Assembly (NCBI GenBank): GCA_030015575.1
Contig: CM057337.1
Coordinates: forward strand, 375,371,582 to 375,435,581
Direction: 5' to 3'
DNA: 64,000 nucleotides
From: Agapanthus africanus
Taxonomy: Eukaryota > Streptophyta > Magnoliopsida > Asparagales > Amaryllidaceae
Shown here: positions 33,217 to 45,374 of the stretch, one piece after another
How positions within the stretch are numbered: position 1 is the first letter of the stretch
Layout: the number at the start of each line of letters is the position of its first letter
Translations under genes and position numbers: made by a program
Notes under the pieces: model-generated
Told to the model about the DNA's origin: nothing
The model's database searches: none
What the model saw: the letters and a program-made list of their open reading frames with translations, nothing else

Positions 33217-35440
33217 TGTTAGTTGTATGTATGCCCTAGAGGCCAGTATTGTACAGATGATGTATATTATATTGGATGCTTGGACATATATAGAGATGAC
33301 TTTCTTGCTCGACATGATAGTATGCTATCTGGTTGCCATTTATCTTAACATGTACACTAGTCTCTTTATACTGTCTTATAGTTACATGTTGGTAAAGCCC
33401 TTAGGATTTGTACTTGACTACCTGGGCTATGATGCAGATCATACTAGTGGGAACATGGTAGTCCATAAGTACATCCTTCAAGGTCCCTAGTCGTGGGTAT
33501 CTCGAGACGGGGCATCGATTTACCAGAGTAGACTAGCGTATACGCTTCTCGACCCATGTGATGGGCGATGGATGATCCCATATCCATTGGTGTTTGACAT
33601 CAGAGATGGTATACGGGTGCTCAGTGGAAACTGGGTACACTGGACGGACTCGCCGAGAACTCCCAGATGGTATTATACCTCACGTCAGATGGCAGTTCTC
33701 AGGTGACACTTGTACAGATTAGTCTGTAGACCCGAGATCGTCATAGAGTCTTGTGTGATTCCCACTGTGCTTTGATCTCCACCTTACCACGTCCATGAGG
33801 GCGTGCAAAACGGTGGTCTTTGGGTACAGTCCCGAATCACATGGAGGCAATGAGCGATAGGAGGGGTTTCGTCTCTCCCGGTATTGGGAGTTGATGTTGC
33901 GCAGTGCTCGATTGGCCGTAACAGGGAAGTCCCTGGCCAGGGCTGATCAGAGATTTGCTGATAAGTGTTACCAGTAGTTTCTCGACCCGTTACGAGCCTC
34001 ATATCAGCACGACTTATCGGGTTATTGGGGTCTGACGTATACCACCTCTAGACTTGATATGCGACGTATCAGACGAAGAGACTTGACTGTATGGTAAGTG
34101 TTACTGGTCGGATTCGCAGGAGTGTGAGCGGGCTAGCTCGTCGATCTTCTGATCGCTCAATACCCGGGTGGCCGTTACGTTTAGCAGACCGCTTGCGGCT
34201 TGTGGGTGTTTGATATGATCATCACCTGCTACCGGCGTATTGACGAGTCTTTAGAGTCCTACACAGAGGTTTCCTGGCTCAAGCGAAACGAAATAGGAGC
34301 GCATATGAGATATGTGCAGGACCGAGAATGATGCGTGTATGTGATACTGCATTTCATTCTCGCGACATATGTTTCGAATGGTTATATTCGATATGACCTA
34401 GTTATCGAATCATTGATTCGATAAATCGATGCATTGAATACTAGTCGGTTATGTGCGACATGACCGGATCATTGAATCAAGTGTTGATTTAATGATTTAA
34501 TGTATAATTATATATTTGATATGTTACTTTACATTAACTAGTATTGGTTCACTTTAAACGGATTTTTCTCACATGGATTGCACATTGTATATGTGATATA
34601 CTTTCGTGCACTTTTCTGTATCATGTTTGATGATGCTTGACCATATTGTTAAGTGTATGGAATTAAACCATAGTTAACTTGAGATTAGGGTTTTATTTAT
34701 GCATTTATTCATTTAATTGTTTATTCATTTATTTGGATAAAGTTTTGGATGAGAATGGTGGCATTTCTTGTTTTATGTTGAAGCTTCAAGAACCCTTGAC
34801 TTATGCAACCATTCTTGTCCTCATGCTTAACCCTAACCCACTCATTTGACCATGGTTTATTCTCTACACTTAACCCTAGTTATTGTTATGATAAGTATTG
34901 ATTTATTATTCATTTTGAATAACACTTATCATAATTCTAGCTCTTCTTCTTCTTCATCTTCAAAAGAAAAGCTCAAGGTCCATCAATGGCATCTTGAGTT
35001 ATAGTGAGCTAAATCCAAATCTAAAGTGAACCCACCTCCTATTTCTTCACCCTCTACCTCTTGCCAAGTTGTTTTGGGTGTTTACTTCACAAGTTTCACA
35101 AGTTTGTGAAGTCGGAGCTTGAGTTTGTGTAACCTCGACGTAGATCGTCTTTGACACAAAGCCGACGACCTATTCCGCTCGCTTTCCCGATGAAGCCGAT
35201 GATCGAGTCAAGGATTCATGATGGACAGCGAGGACATGATCACGTGGAGCTAAGGAGGTGGAAATACGGATCTACAAAGGTTGTATATCCGTATCCTAGT
35301 AGTTAACAGTTAACTAGCTTTCTTTTTCGCCTAATCATCTAGTTAAAGATCCGTAGTCTAGGGTTTCTCGGCACTAAAAATTTTAATTTGGCATGTTCGA
35401 TGCCTTGTGAGACCCCACTAGGGTGCCTAGGAACCTTTCA
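33217..35440 (+). repeat. 3' LTR of element A (2224 bp)
   Basis: Near-identical to 24879-27102; the differences I found are single bases near 33653, 33780, 33961 and 35130. Confidence 0.97.
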
Positions 35441-36288
35441 GCAACCTGCTTCAATTCCTGTGTTCTGGCATTCCAGGCCCTGCAATCATTCTTCCAGTGT
35501 CCTTTCTTATGACAATAGAAGCATTCTTCCTTATCCACAAGCTTCCCCGCTATCTTTGTTGCTTTACCTTTTCCCTTCGTATCCACTTTACTAACACCGC
35601 CCCTTGGTTTGGCGGGGGCCTTCTTCTTCTTTCCCTTGGCTTTCGCCTTGGACCTAGAAGAAGATGATCCTCCTACAAACAAAGTGGATGTATCCCTACC
35701 TTTCTGTAGGGTGCCCTCTGCGCTCCTCAGCATGTTGAGGAGCTCTGAAAGTTCAACCTCTTTTTCTTGTAAGTTGAAGTTCAGTATAAACTGGGCGTAA
35801 GTGGAAGGAAGGGACTGGAGAACTATATCCGTATATAGCTCACTCTCCAATGTGATCCCTAGGTCAGCGAGCTCCTCAATGTAGCCGATCATCTTTAGCA
35901 CGTGCTCGGCTACTGATGATCCGACGGCCATTCTTGTCGAAAATAACTTTTTCGACGCTTCGTATCTTGCGATACGAGATTGCTCTCCATACAGTTCTTT
36001 TGTATGAAGCAATATGGATTCCATGTCCATATTCTCATGCCTCCTCTGATGTTCATTGTCCATCGAGGCAAGCAGGAGGCATTTGGCCTTCGCGCTATCA
36101 ATCTCCCAAGTCTTACGGATTTCCTTATCCGTGACGCTGGAAGTTGGACCAGGGACAGGGGGAGCTTTGGTGGTAAGAAGATACCCCAGCTTGTCGTAAG
36201 TGATTGCTATCTTGACATTCCTGAGCCAATCTTTGTAGTTTGGCCCTGTCAGTTGGTTTTTATCTAGGAGTAACTTAAGTCCAGTCAT
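35441..36288 (-). CDS. gag-pol: Element B gag (5' part of gag-pol)
   Basis: Copia Gag, start at 36288 (MTGLKLLLDKN), with a UBN2-type capsid region (LTGPNYKDWLRNVK; LPSTYAQFILNFNL), a basic linker (KAKAKGKKKK) and a CCHC zinc knuckle C256-x2-C-x4-H-x4-C269. The frame is uninterrupted to the A insertion and the join to 24878 is in phase, so gag and protease were one frame before A arrived. In the present arrangement the frame runs a few codons into the A LTR and stops at 35383, leaving a complete capsid plus knuckle. This is the best candidate in the window for a Gag donor, if transcribed. Confidence 0.93.
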
Positions 36289-38382
36289 GTCGATTGGTCG
36301 CTGCAATTAGGAGAGAGAAGAAGAAACACTCAGCATGATGCTCTTGCAAGTTTAGAGTGGTTTTTAGTTTGTCTAAACAGGATGGCTCCCACTGTTTCTC
36401 GAATCCCTCCTCAAACCATAAAGGAAGAATTAGTCAGGATCAATCCCACCGTACAATACTTGCTTAACCATTCAGCCAGGCCGGTGTCGGCACTTCGAGG
36501 GAGGTTTTCCAACGCTTTCGCGAAGTTCCTTAATTAAAGAACCTTTTTTCCCTGGGGGCGTAGCCCCGCTAACACCTTTCTAGGCACCTACTAGGTTTAT
36601 AGCATTGATCGTTAAGTGAGAAATTTCCCGAGGAGTAGCATATACTCACAGTAGGATCGGGATCCAAATATAATTGCGTGACAAAACTGAAGGAATCCTA
36701 CCAGAATCATCACACTCCAAATGGTATGCAAATCTAGCAAGTTTCAGTACTTATGAAACTCCCGATGTGGATTTTTGCCCCATGCTCTTATGACCTTGGC
36801 GTGAGGTCAAAATGTCATAAGTCACATGTCAAGTTCGTCCCATCATTATCCAGGTTAATTTGAACCCACCCGTACATACCCTTGACGTAGGCCAAAATGG
36901 CAGTACGACTGTCTCAAACCAACGCATTCTATCTATGCAACAGATAAATATCCGGCAGCTACCAATCACTATGCCTTGGCGTGAGGTCAAAATACATAGC
37001 TTGAATACTACCGAATATTTAACTGAAATGATGGAGGGCTACGGATGGTTTTGGCAAAACCGTGAACGTAGTGAACTTGATTTGGTCGATGGAACGAGAT
37101 AGCTTTTAAATGGAGTGGCTCAAACTCCGTATTTTAAAAGTTTGTTTTGAAAAGAACCGAGTGGTTTTTCGAAAGTGTTCCAACGACTTTAACTTGGTTT
37201 ATTATCTTGCATTAGTTCTTTTAATGCGTGATATTCTTTCATTAGTTCTTTTAATGCGTCCCATCATTTAATCCTACCATTGCAGAAAACAACCAAAATA
37301 TGACGTACGCTTATGCCATTCGCATTCGCCACGGGGCCCCGTCATTACCCGTTAGGTTACTTAACTAACGACAGAGCGGGGGCTGGGCTAGCGCGGCTGT
37401 AAAACATAAGCAACGCCTAAATAATATCATATATAGATATACTGCAATGATAAACATTTCAGATCACAGATGAATACATTGGATATACTAGGAATCTGTA
37501 ATTCGCACGAGCCTGTAACAAAAACAGATTACACGGTCGCGGTGAATAGCCAAAACCCCACCCAAGACCCCTACGGGTGCGGCAAACTACCCGCCAAGTA
37601 CCCGAAGCGTAGCAACCTCCCTCATCTCCATGAGTAGGCCACTCGACACTTCGGCATACCCGGTAGTTTGTGCACCCCCTCCATGGGTCTATCCTAGGAG
37701 CAAAAACAGTAAAAAGAAATTATACAATGACGGCTATAACCCCGACCCGGTTGTGCGGCCATACAAATAATTATTACATCAATTTACAAATTTACATGAA
37801 TTGAAAGAAAAGAAAACTCTCGTCTCACAACCCCCGGCTATTCACCCGCGACAATCCAACATATTCATATCCACATTCCAGCAACATTACAGATCACAGA
37901 TTTGTATAACCCCCACTAATCGACATATAGCGATTAGTAGACGTTCAATACAAATATCACATTACAGAAAAACCCGTTAGCTCAAGTCTTTTAGAAGTTC
38001 GATCAAAAATACGGATTTTCGGGACCCCAAAATAAAATTTTCGTTCTGGAAAATCTGGGTTGAAAATATATATGCTAAAAATCCCAAAATACCCCCATAA
38101 AAACACTGCACCAAAAATTTACCTCGACCGAGTCGACTCGGCCGTGGATCCGCGGCGGGAGCGTGCTCCCGCCGCGTTTCCGCGGCCCTTTGACTCGAAC
38201 GTTGGACAATTTTTGGTGGGTGCTCACAGAAAAGCCTGAGCCGATTTTAGGTGTTAAAATAATCAACTTTTGAACAGTGGAAAAATCGACAGAAACTGCA
38301 AAATTTTTGGGTTTTGTTTCCGGACTTTTTCGTTGATCGATCTTCTAATTACTTGCTAACATGCTAGATAGAGTTTAACTAG
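36289..38382 (-). other. Leader of element B (about 2.1 kb)
   Basis: Non-coding. It contains the three small hairpins (36974-36990, 36880-36895, 36794-36810), a TTAATGCG tandem near 37205-37265, the conserved block (about 37300-37395, rich in ACGGGGCCCCGT), and the nested hairpin near the primer site. No credible gene. Confidence 0.8.
38141..38189 (-). other. Nested GC-rich leader hairpin of B
   Basis: Inner arms CGCGGCGGGAGC (38151-38162) and GCTCCCGCCGCG (38165-38176) form 12 perfect pairs around 2 nt; outer arms pair with one mismatch. It lies about 207 nt from the primer site. Confidence 0.75.
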
Positions 38383-38394
38383 GCTCTGATACCA
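38383..38394 (-). other. Primer-binding site of B
   Basis: Minus strand TGGTATCAGAGC, one base inside the 5' LTR end. Confidence 0.94.
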
Positions 38395-38395
38395 C

Positions 38396-40557
38396 TGTAA
38401 GTCCATGCTACCTCTCCCGGTACTTTCGGGAATGCAGAATTTGGTAAAAAACGATTTTCTTAAAGATGGTAACATGGACCTAAAACCCGGATCTTGGTTA
38501 AACATCTATCTAACATCCTAACTATGAGTTTTAGCTACTCGGTTAGGGGGTTATACCTTGCTTGTCTTGAACTCCTTCGTCTTCAAAGCTCCGATGGTGG
38601 TCCGATGGCTTCTTCTCGTCGTCTCCGTACGCCGAAGATAGATCCACCTGAAAGCTCCAACCTTTAGCTACTTCTTCGTTCTTTGAAGAAACTAGTTCAC
38701 TTGGTTTGCTAAACCTAGTGAACTAGAATGAGTAAAGAAGAAATAGAATGGGATTTTATCTATGGTTCTTGATTCTCAACTCATGAGACAAGAGAACCAT
38801 AGATCAAGAGAGGGAGCAAGAGGTTGAGGGTGAGAGCAAAAGGAGAGCTCAAGAACAAGAGAGAGAATGAGCAAGAAAGAATGAGGCTCTCTTTTGTCTT
38901 TCACCCTCTCATAATCCAAAGTGATCATAACTCATCATATCAAAAAAAGTCTTATGTGATGGTTTGAAGCAACCATAACCATATCATTTCATGCACTCAT
39001 TTTACACAAATGAGCAAGTAAACAAAAGTCTTTGCCATGAAATGATGGCTATGGTTATCATGATGGTCAACTAGTCAAGCCTAGTCAACCGGTCAACAAG
39101 TCAACAAAGTCAACAAGTCAACAAAAGTCAACAAGTCAACAACCATATCACCATAATACTTAATTAATATAATAGTTAATCACATATCATATTCTCATTA
39201 GGGTTGAGCATAAAGTCAAATAGTCAACGGTCAACTGTCAACAACCCTAATGAGAATCCGCTGCCTCTGCCTCCCTGTCAACTGTGCATACACACCCGCA
39301 TCCGCGTTCCGAGGAACACGAATGCAAACTGGATAAATCCAAACCCATAAGGTACACTAGGATCTGGCTTAAACCAAAGCCCGCTAGTGAAAACTGTCCG
39401 GACACTGTACGTGCACAAGTGCACGGATGTGACCGGACCCTGTCGCAAAACCATGCGACCGGTCGCAATACCATGCGACCTCTACTCTTTTGCCTAAAGG
39501 CGAAAAGCTTTCTGTGTGGGACTCTAAAGACTCGACACTACGCTGGCAGTGGGTTTAACCACAGACCGCAAGCGGCACTAGCTGTGCGTAACGGTCCCCA
39601 GGTAATGCCGACAAGAAGACCGACGAGGCGAAACCCATCTGAACTCCTACTGAGCCTGAGTGTGACATTCTCCGTAAAGTCCGGTCTGTTCGTCTGATAC
39701 ATCGCATGGCGGGCCTAGGGGGCGGTAAACGTCAGTCCCCCAATAGCGGTACAAGTCGTGCCGGAGCGAAGCCAAAAACACCCTGAGATAACACTGGAAA
39801 CCTACCAGTATATCTCGTTTGCCCTGGCCAGGGACTACTCCTGTAATGGCTCTCCTAGACACAGCGCGATGTCAACCCCCAATACCGGGAGAGACGAATC
39901 CTGTCTAACCGTCACTGCCTCCAAGTGCTTCGGGACTGCACCCAACCACTACCTGTTTGCACGACTCTTTTGAGCCGTGGTAGGGTAGTGATCAAAGTAC
40001 AGTGGGAACACACTCGAGGCGGAATGACAGTGTCAAGTCAGCGGACTAAGCTGTACTCATGTCACCTGGGAACTGATAACTGACGATAGGTATAATACCA
40101 ACTAGTCAGTTCCCGACGAGTCCTGTCCAGTGTACCCGTAACCTAACGAGCACCCGCATACTATCTCAAGTACGACGTACTGACGGCTGTGGGATAGACC
40201 GTCTCCCACACTGGGATGAGAAGCGCATGCGCTGGTCTACTCCGGAGTATCGATGCCCTGTCTCGATAGTCCTGCGACCAGGGACCTGCATAAGGATGTG
40301 CTTATAGATTACCCAGCCCCACTAGTGTGACGGCCATCACATCGCTGGTAATCAAGCAAAGATCCTAAGGGCTCTACTAATGTGTATAGGCGATATACAA
40401 AAATAAACACATGTACACATTGAAGTAGAAACAAACCAAGTAGCATACTACTATTTTGAGCAAGATTGTATATACAAGGTGAATATCCCAAGCATCCATT
40501 AAGTAATATACAAACTAGTATGATACAGTAATGGCCTCTAGGGCATATACACTAACA
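38396..40557 (-). repeat. 5' LTR of element B (2162 bp)
   Basis: Partner of 19578-21757. It has 9 rather than 11 GTCAA units in the main array (39066-39142) and about 19 single-base differences. Confidence 0.95.
39066..39142 (-). promoter_or_regulatory. W-box-like array (9 units) in B 5' LTR
   Basis: TTGAC[C/T] units in the direction of the element's transcription. As the 5' LTR copy, this is the one placed to drive B. Confidence 0.6.
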
Positions 40558-43466
40558 ATTATCACCTAGGATTGACGAGTAGACACATTTTGGTTTTACA
40601 TAACTGTTATTTTGTACCAAGCTTAATGTGTAATATCATATCAGTTTCCTTGTTATCAAATAAAGGTTATGATTTCACGTTTGTAAGAGATGTTGTTAAC
40701 ATCCACCTTAATCATGGTTTGATTGGGTCCGGTACTCTAAATAACGGTATATATGTTTTAAACCAACTCCAAATTTTCAATGTCCAGAACACACTAAAAA
40801 GAAAGTCTCCAGATTTAAATAAAGCTTTCTTATGGCATTGTAGACTGGGTCACATCAATGAGAGAAGGTTGACTAAGTTGCATAGAGAAGGATATTTGGA
40901 CTCGTTCGAATATCAAACTTATGACACTTTTCAATCTTGTCTCAAAGGAAAGATGACAAAGACTCCATTTACTGGACAAGGAGTAAGAGCGAGCGAGCTC
41001 TTAGGACTCATACACAGCGATGTATGTGGTCCGATGTCTACACATGCAAGAGGTGGTTTTTCCTATTTCATTACTTTTATGGATGATTACTCAAGATACG
41101 GATTCATTTATCTGATGAAACATAAATCCGAGGCTTTTGAGAAATTCCGAGAGTATAAGAATGAAGTAGAAAACCAAACCGGCAAAAGTATCAAGACACT
41201 TAGATCTGATCGAGGTGGTGAATACTTGAGTGCCGAGTTCCTAGGTTACTTAAAAGAGAAAGGAATTCTCTCTCAGCTTACTCCTCCATACACTCCACAG
41301 CATAACGGTGTATCGGAGAGACGGAATCGAACCCTATTGGATATGGTGCGATCCATGATGAGTAATGCTGAGTTACAGCGATCTTTCTGGGGTTATGCGC
41401 TAGAATCAGCGGCATATCTTTTTAACATGGTTCCTACCAAGACTGTGCCTACCACGCCATATCAGATGTGGAGTGGGAAGAAACCCTATCTTCAGTATCT
41501 GAAAATATGAGGATGTCCAGCTTTTGTTAAAAAGCAGCATGTGGACAAGCTCGAGGCACGATCAGTAAAGTGTCAGTTTGTGGGATATCCAAAGAACTCC
41601 AAGGGGTATCTATTCTATTACGCAGAGGAACAAAAGGTGTTTGTTTCTCGTAATGCCCATTTTCTAGAATATCAGTTTTTAGAAAAGGAAATAAGTGGGA
41701 GCGAAATAGAACTGGAAGAAATTCCAGAACCACAAACTGCTACTGAAAGTTTGGTAGAACCGATAGTTCAAGAAGAACAGGACATTCCCGCACCCCTCCG
41801 CAGGAGTAGTAGGCCGTCTCATCCGCCTGAGAGATACTACGGTTTTCTCATAGATGGGGATAGAGAGGATTGCATCATAGATGATGATGAACCTACTGAC
41901 TTCCAGCAGGCCATCCAGAGCGGCGACTCAGTACGATGGCTAGATGCAATGCGGACCGAAATGGAGTCCATGTACACCAACAAAGTATGGACTTTGGACT
42001 TTGCTCCAGATGGGGTAAAACCCATAGGATGCAAATGGATCTTCAAGAAAAAGATTGGTGTAGATGGACAGGTGGAAACCTATAAGGCTAGACTTGTTGC
42101 AAAGGGTTTTCGTCAAAGACCTGGTTTGGACTATGACGAAACTTTTTCTCCAGTGGCTATGCTTAAATCCATTCGGGTCCTTCTTGCTATTGCTGCCTTC
42201 CATGATTATGAAATCTGGCAGATGGACGTAAAGACGGCTTTTCTGAATGGAAATTTAGAAGAGTGCGTCTATATGGATCAGCCAGAGGGTTTCAATCAGA
42301 GTGGGAGCAGCGGGAAAGTATGCAAGCTGCTTAAGTCTATTTATAGACTAAAGCAGGCATCGCGGAGTTGGAACATCTGTTTTGATGAGACAGTCAAAGA
42401 ATATGACTTTATCAAAAATCCAGATGAACCGTGCATATATAGTAAAGTAGTAGCCAGAAGTGTCGTATTCCTCGTCTTGTACGTGGATGACATTCTATTA
42501 ATAGGAAATGACATTCCTATGCTACAATCTGTTAAAGGATTCTTGTCACACAGGTTCTCCATGAAAGACCTGGGTGATGCCTCTTACATTCTGGGGATCC
42601 GAATCTATCGTGATAGATCCAAGAGGATGTTGGGACTTTCGCAGTCCAGGTATATCGACACTGTACTGAAGAGATTCAGTATGGAAGATTCTAAGCGCGG
42701 TAATCTACCGGCTTGTCACGGAATCACCCTCTCCAAAGAGATGTCTCCCAAGAATGATTTGGAAAGGTAACGCATGTCTATTATACCCTACGCTTCTGCG
42801 GTAGGCTCTATAATGTATGCGATGTTGTGCACCAGACCAGATGTAGCTTACGCACTAAGCGTGGTAAGCCGGTATCAGTCAGACCCAGGGGAGATGCACT
42901 GGAGAGCAGTAAAGAACATTCTCAAGTACCTGAGAAGGACTAAGGAGATGTTCTTGGTTTACGGCGGAAAAGACCTCAGGTTGGAGGCCTTTGCTGATTC
43001 CGGCTTCCAGAGTGATAAGGACGATTCCAAGTCCATGTCGGGTTATGTCTTTACCCTCAATGGAGGGGCGGTGTGCTGGAAGAGCTCCAAGCAGGACACC
43101 GTTGCTGACTCGACGATGGAAGCGGAGTATATAGCTTCTTGCGATGCCGTAAAAGAAGCAGTCTGGATGAAGAAGTTCCTAACAGAACTTCAGGTGGTTC
43201 CTACCATAGTTGATCCAATACCTCTGTATTGCGACAACAACGGAGCTATAGCTTTAGCGAAGGAACCAAGGTCCCATCAGAAGTCCAGACACATCTTGAG
43301 GCGGTATCACCTGATCAGGGAGATCATTGATCGTCAGGAGATCGAGGTTCGGAGAGTTGCTTCTGAAGAGAACATTGCTGATCCATTCATGAAGGCCCTA
43401 CCTCAGATTCAGTTCGAGAGGCTACTCGAGATCATTGGTCTTCGATACGCCAGTACATGGCCCTAG
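40558..43466 (+). pseudogene. pol: Element C pol (rest of gag-pol), two in-frame stops
   Basis: Continues the C frame after B: end of protease, WHCRLGH pre-integrase region, integrase HSDVCGP, SDRGGEYL and NGVSERRNR, RT with YVDDILLIGND near 42480, RNase H with TMEAEYIA and YCDNNGA, ending RYASTWP at 43466. Stops are TGA at 41508-41510 (Trp in siblings, integrase C-terminal part) and TAA at 42768-42770 (Asp in siblings, after RT). No frameshift is seen over 2.9 kb. The products would be truncated; integrase core and RT lie in separate open pieces. Confidence 0.93.
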
Positions 43467-43468
43467 TT

Positions 43469-43480
43469 CAAGTGGGAGAT
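43469..43480 (+). other. Polypurine tract of C
   Basis: CAAGTGGGAGAT directly before the 3' LTR. Confidence 0.92.
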
Positions 43481-45374
43481 TGTTAGTGTTTATGCCCTAG
43501 AAGGCCATTACTGTATCATACTAGTTTGTATATTACTTAATGGAAGCTTGGGATATTCACATGTATATAACAGTCTTGCTAAACATGGTAGTATGCTACT
43601 TGGTTTTTCTATCTTAATATGTGAGTATACGTATTGATAGAGCTCTTAGGATCTTGCTTGACTACCAGCGTTGTGATGGCAGTCACACTAGTGGGAGCTG
43701 GGTAGTCTACAAGCACATCCTTATTCAGGTCCCTGGTCATTGGATTATCGAGACAGAGCATCGATACTCCGGAGTAGACTAGTGTGTACGCTTCTCATCC
43801 CAGTTGGGGAGATGGTCTGTCCCACAGCCGTCAGTACGTCGTACTGGAGATAGTATGCAGGTGCTCGTTAGGTTACGGGTACACCGGACAGGACTCACAG
43901 GGAACTGTTAGTTGGTTTTATACCATTCGTCAGTGAACAGTTCCCACGTGACATGAGTACAGCATAGTCCGTAGACTTGACACTGCTACTTCGCCTCGAG
44001 TGTGTCCCACTGTTCTTAGATTGCTACCCTACCACGGCTTAAAGGAGTCATGCAAACAGGTAGCAGTTGGGTGCAGTTCCGAGCACTTGGAGGCAGTGGC
44101 GGTTAGACAGGATTCGTCTCTCCCGGTATTGGGGGTTGATATCGCGCTGTGTCAGAGAGCCATTACGCAAAGTCCCTGGCCAGGGCAAGCGAGATTTGCT
44201 GGTAGGTTCCAGTAGTTTCTCAGGGTGTAATGGGCTTCGCTCCGACACGACTTATACCGCTATTAGGGGACTGACGCTTGCCGCCCCCTAGGCCCGATAT
44301 GCGATAGTCTAAGACGAACGGACCGGACTGTATGGAGATTGTCACATCAGACTCAGTAGGAGTTCGGATGGGTTCCCTCATCGGCCTTCTTATCGACATC
44401 TACCTGGGGACCGTTATGTACAGCTAGTGCCGCTTGCGGTCTGTGGTTAAACCCACTGCCAGCGTAGTAGTCGAGTCTCTAGAGTCCCACACAGAGAGTT
44501 TCCCTACTCCAGGCAAAACGATATAGAGGTCGTATGGTTTTATGACAAGGGTTCGGACGCATACGTGTGTTTACGCGCGTACGACTTTCGGACAGTTTTT
44601 ACCTGTCGGCTTTGGTTTAAGCCAGTTACTGGTATCCGGTTATTGGATTTATACAGTCTAAAGTTTTTCCGTATTTTTGCGGATTGGAGGGGCGTTCTCG
44701 TAATTGTGCGAGAAGCTTCTAGAAGATGGTGACTAAGGAGGTTTAGGTGTCATATGCATTGAATGAGTTTAGTGAGTCATGAGAGTGATTCATCCATATC
44801 ATTAATGCACAATAAATGCTTAATGAGTCATGGTTATGAATCACCATTAGATATTTATGAAACTTGATTATTCATCATTTGTTTTTCTTTTATTGATGAA
44901 TTTTAATGTTTCATATATATTATGATAACTCATTATTCTCATATGAGAATTATCCTCACCTTCTCTCTCCTCAAGCTCTCCCTCTTCAAACCCTAATCCT
45001 CCCCTCTCATGTGTTGAGTACAAGGATTAGTTAGACTACTTAATCCATAACCCTCTCTGTATTACACCTAGCTTCTTTGATTAGCACTTAGAGAAGTTTA
45101 GTTGCCTCAAGTTTAGAGGCTAAGCTTGGAGTAAAGCTCTCGGGTGGATCGTCTACTACTTCGAGAAGGCCGAGGAGGAGGTGGAGTTCTCAAAGGTGAA
45201 GGACACGATTCGTTAGGTATAATCCCTAAACATAGTAGCATAGCAACTCTATGTTTTAAGTTAGTTATCGTTTAGCTTCGATTCATGCGGTTAGTCGATG
45301 TTTGTTCACTAAACAAGTTCGTTTTTGAAAATTCCGCCTCCCCACAAGTATTGGGTGTAGTACATCGACTTACA
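43481..45374 (+). repeat. 3' LTR of element C (1894 bp)
   Basis: Partner of 14624-16519 with about 29 substitutions. Ends CGACTTACA, then GTCAT and element D. Confidence 0.95.

Larger units (their letters stand above)
24879..35440 (+). mobile_element. Copia element A (Angela-like), gag-deleted, youngest full-length copy
   Basis: 10,562 bp, complete at both ends. LTRs of equal length (2224 bp) differ at about four sites by hand count (about 0.2%). The exact target duplication GCAAC flanks it (24874-24878, 35441-35445) within gag-pol of B, just before protease. Primer site, polypurine tract and leader are present. Pol has one in-frame stop and gag is reduced to a remnant, so it is structurally whole but not autonomous. 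Confidence 0.97.
19578..40557 (-). mobile_element. Copia element B (Angela-like), gag+, split by A
   Basis: Minus-strand element in the protease region of C. LTRs are 19578-21757 (3') and 38396-40557 (5'); an exact target duplication ATTAT lies at 19573-19577 and 40558-40562. About 19 substitutions and one 18-bp indel separate the LTRs (about 0.9%, hand count). Gag-pol is one frame across the A insertion, with one TAG stop and a terminal 1-bp deletion. Confidence 0.96.
14624..45374 (+). mobile_element. Copia element C (Angela-like), gag+, split by B
   Basis: Plus-strand element with LTRs 14624-16519 and 43481-45374, primer site, leader, gag-pol and polypurine tract. Flanks CTCAT (14619-14623) and GTCAT (45375-45379) are a 5-bp target duplication with one mismatch, in D. 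About 29 substitutions and two 1-bp indels separate the LTRs (about 1.5%, hand count). Without B the element would be about 9.8 kb. gag-pol is one reading frame across the B insertion point, broken by two stops. Confidence 0.95.
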
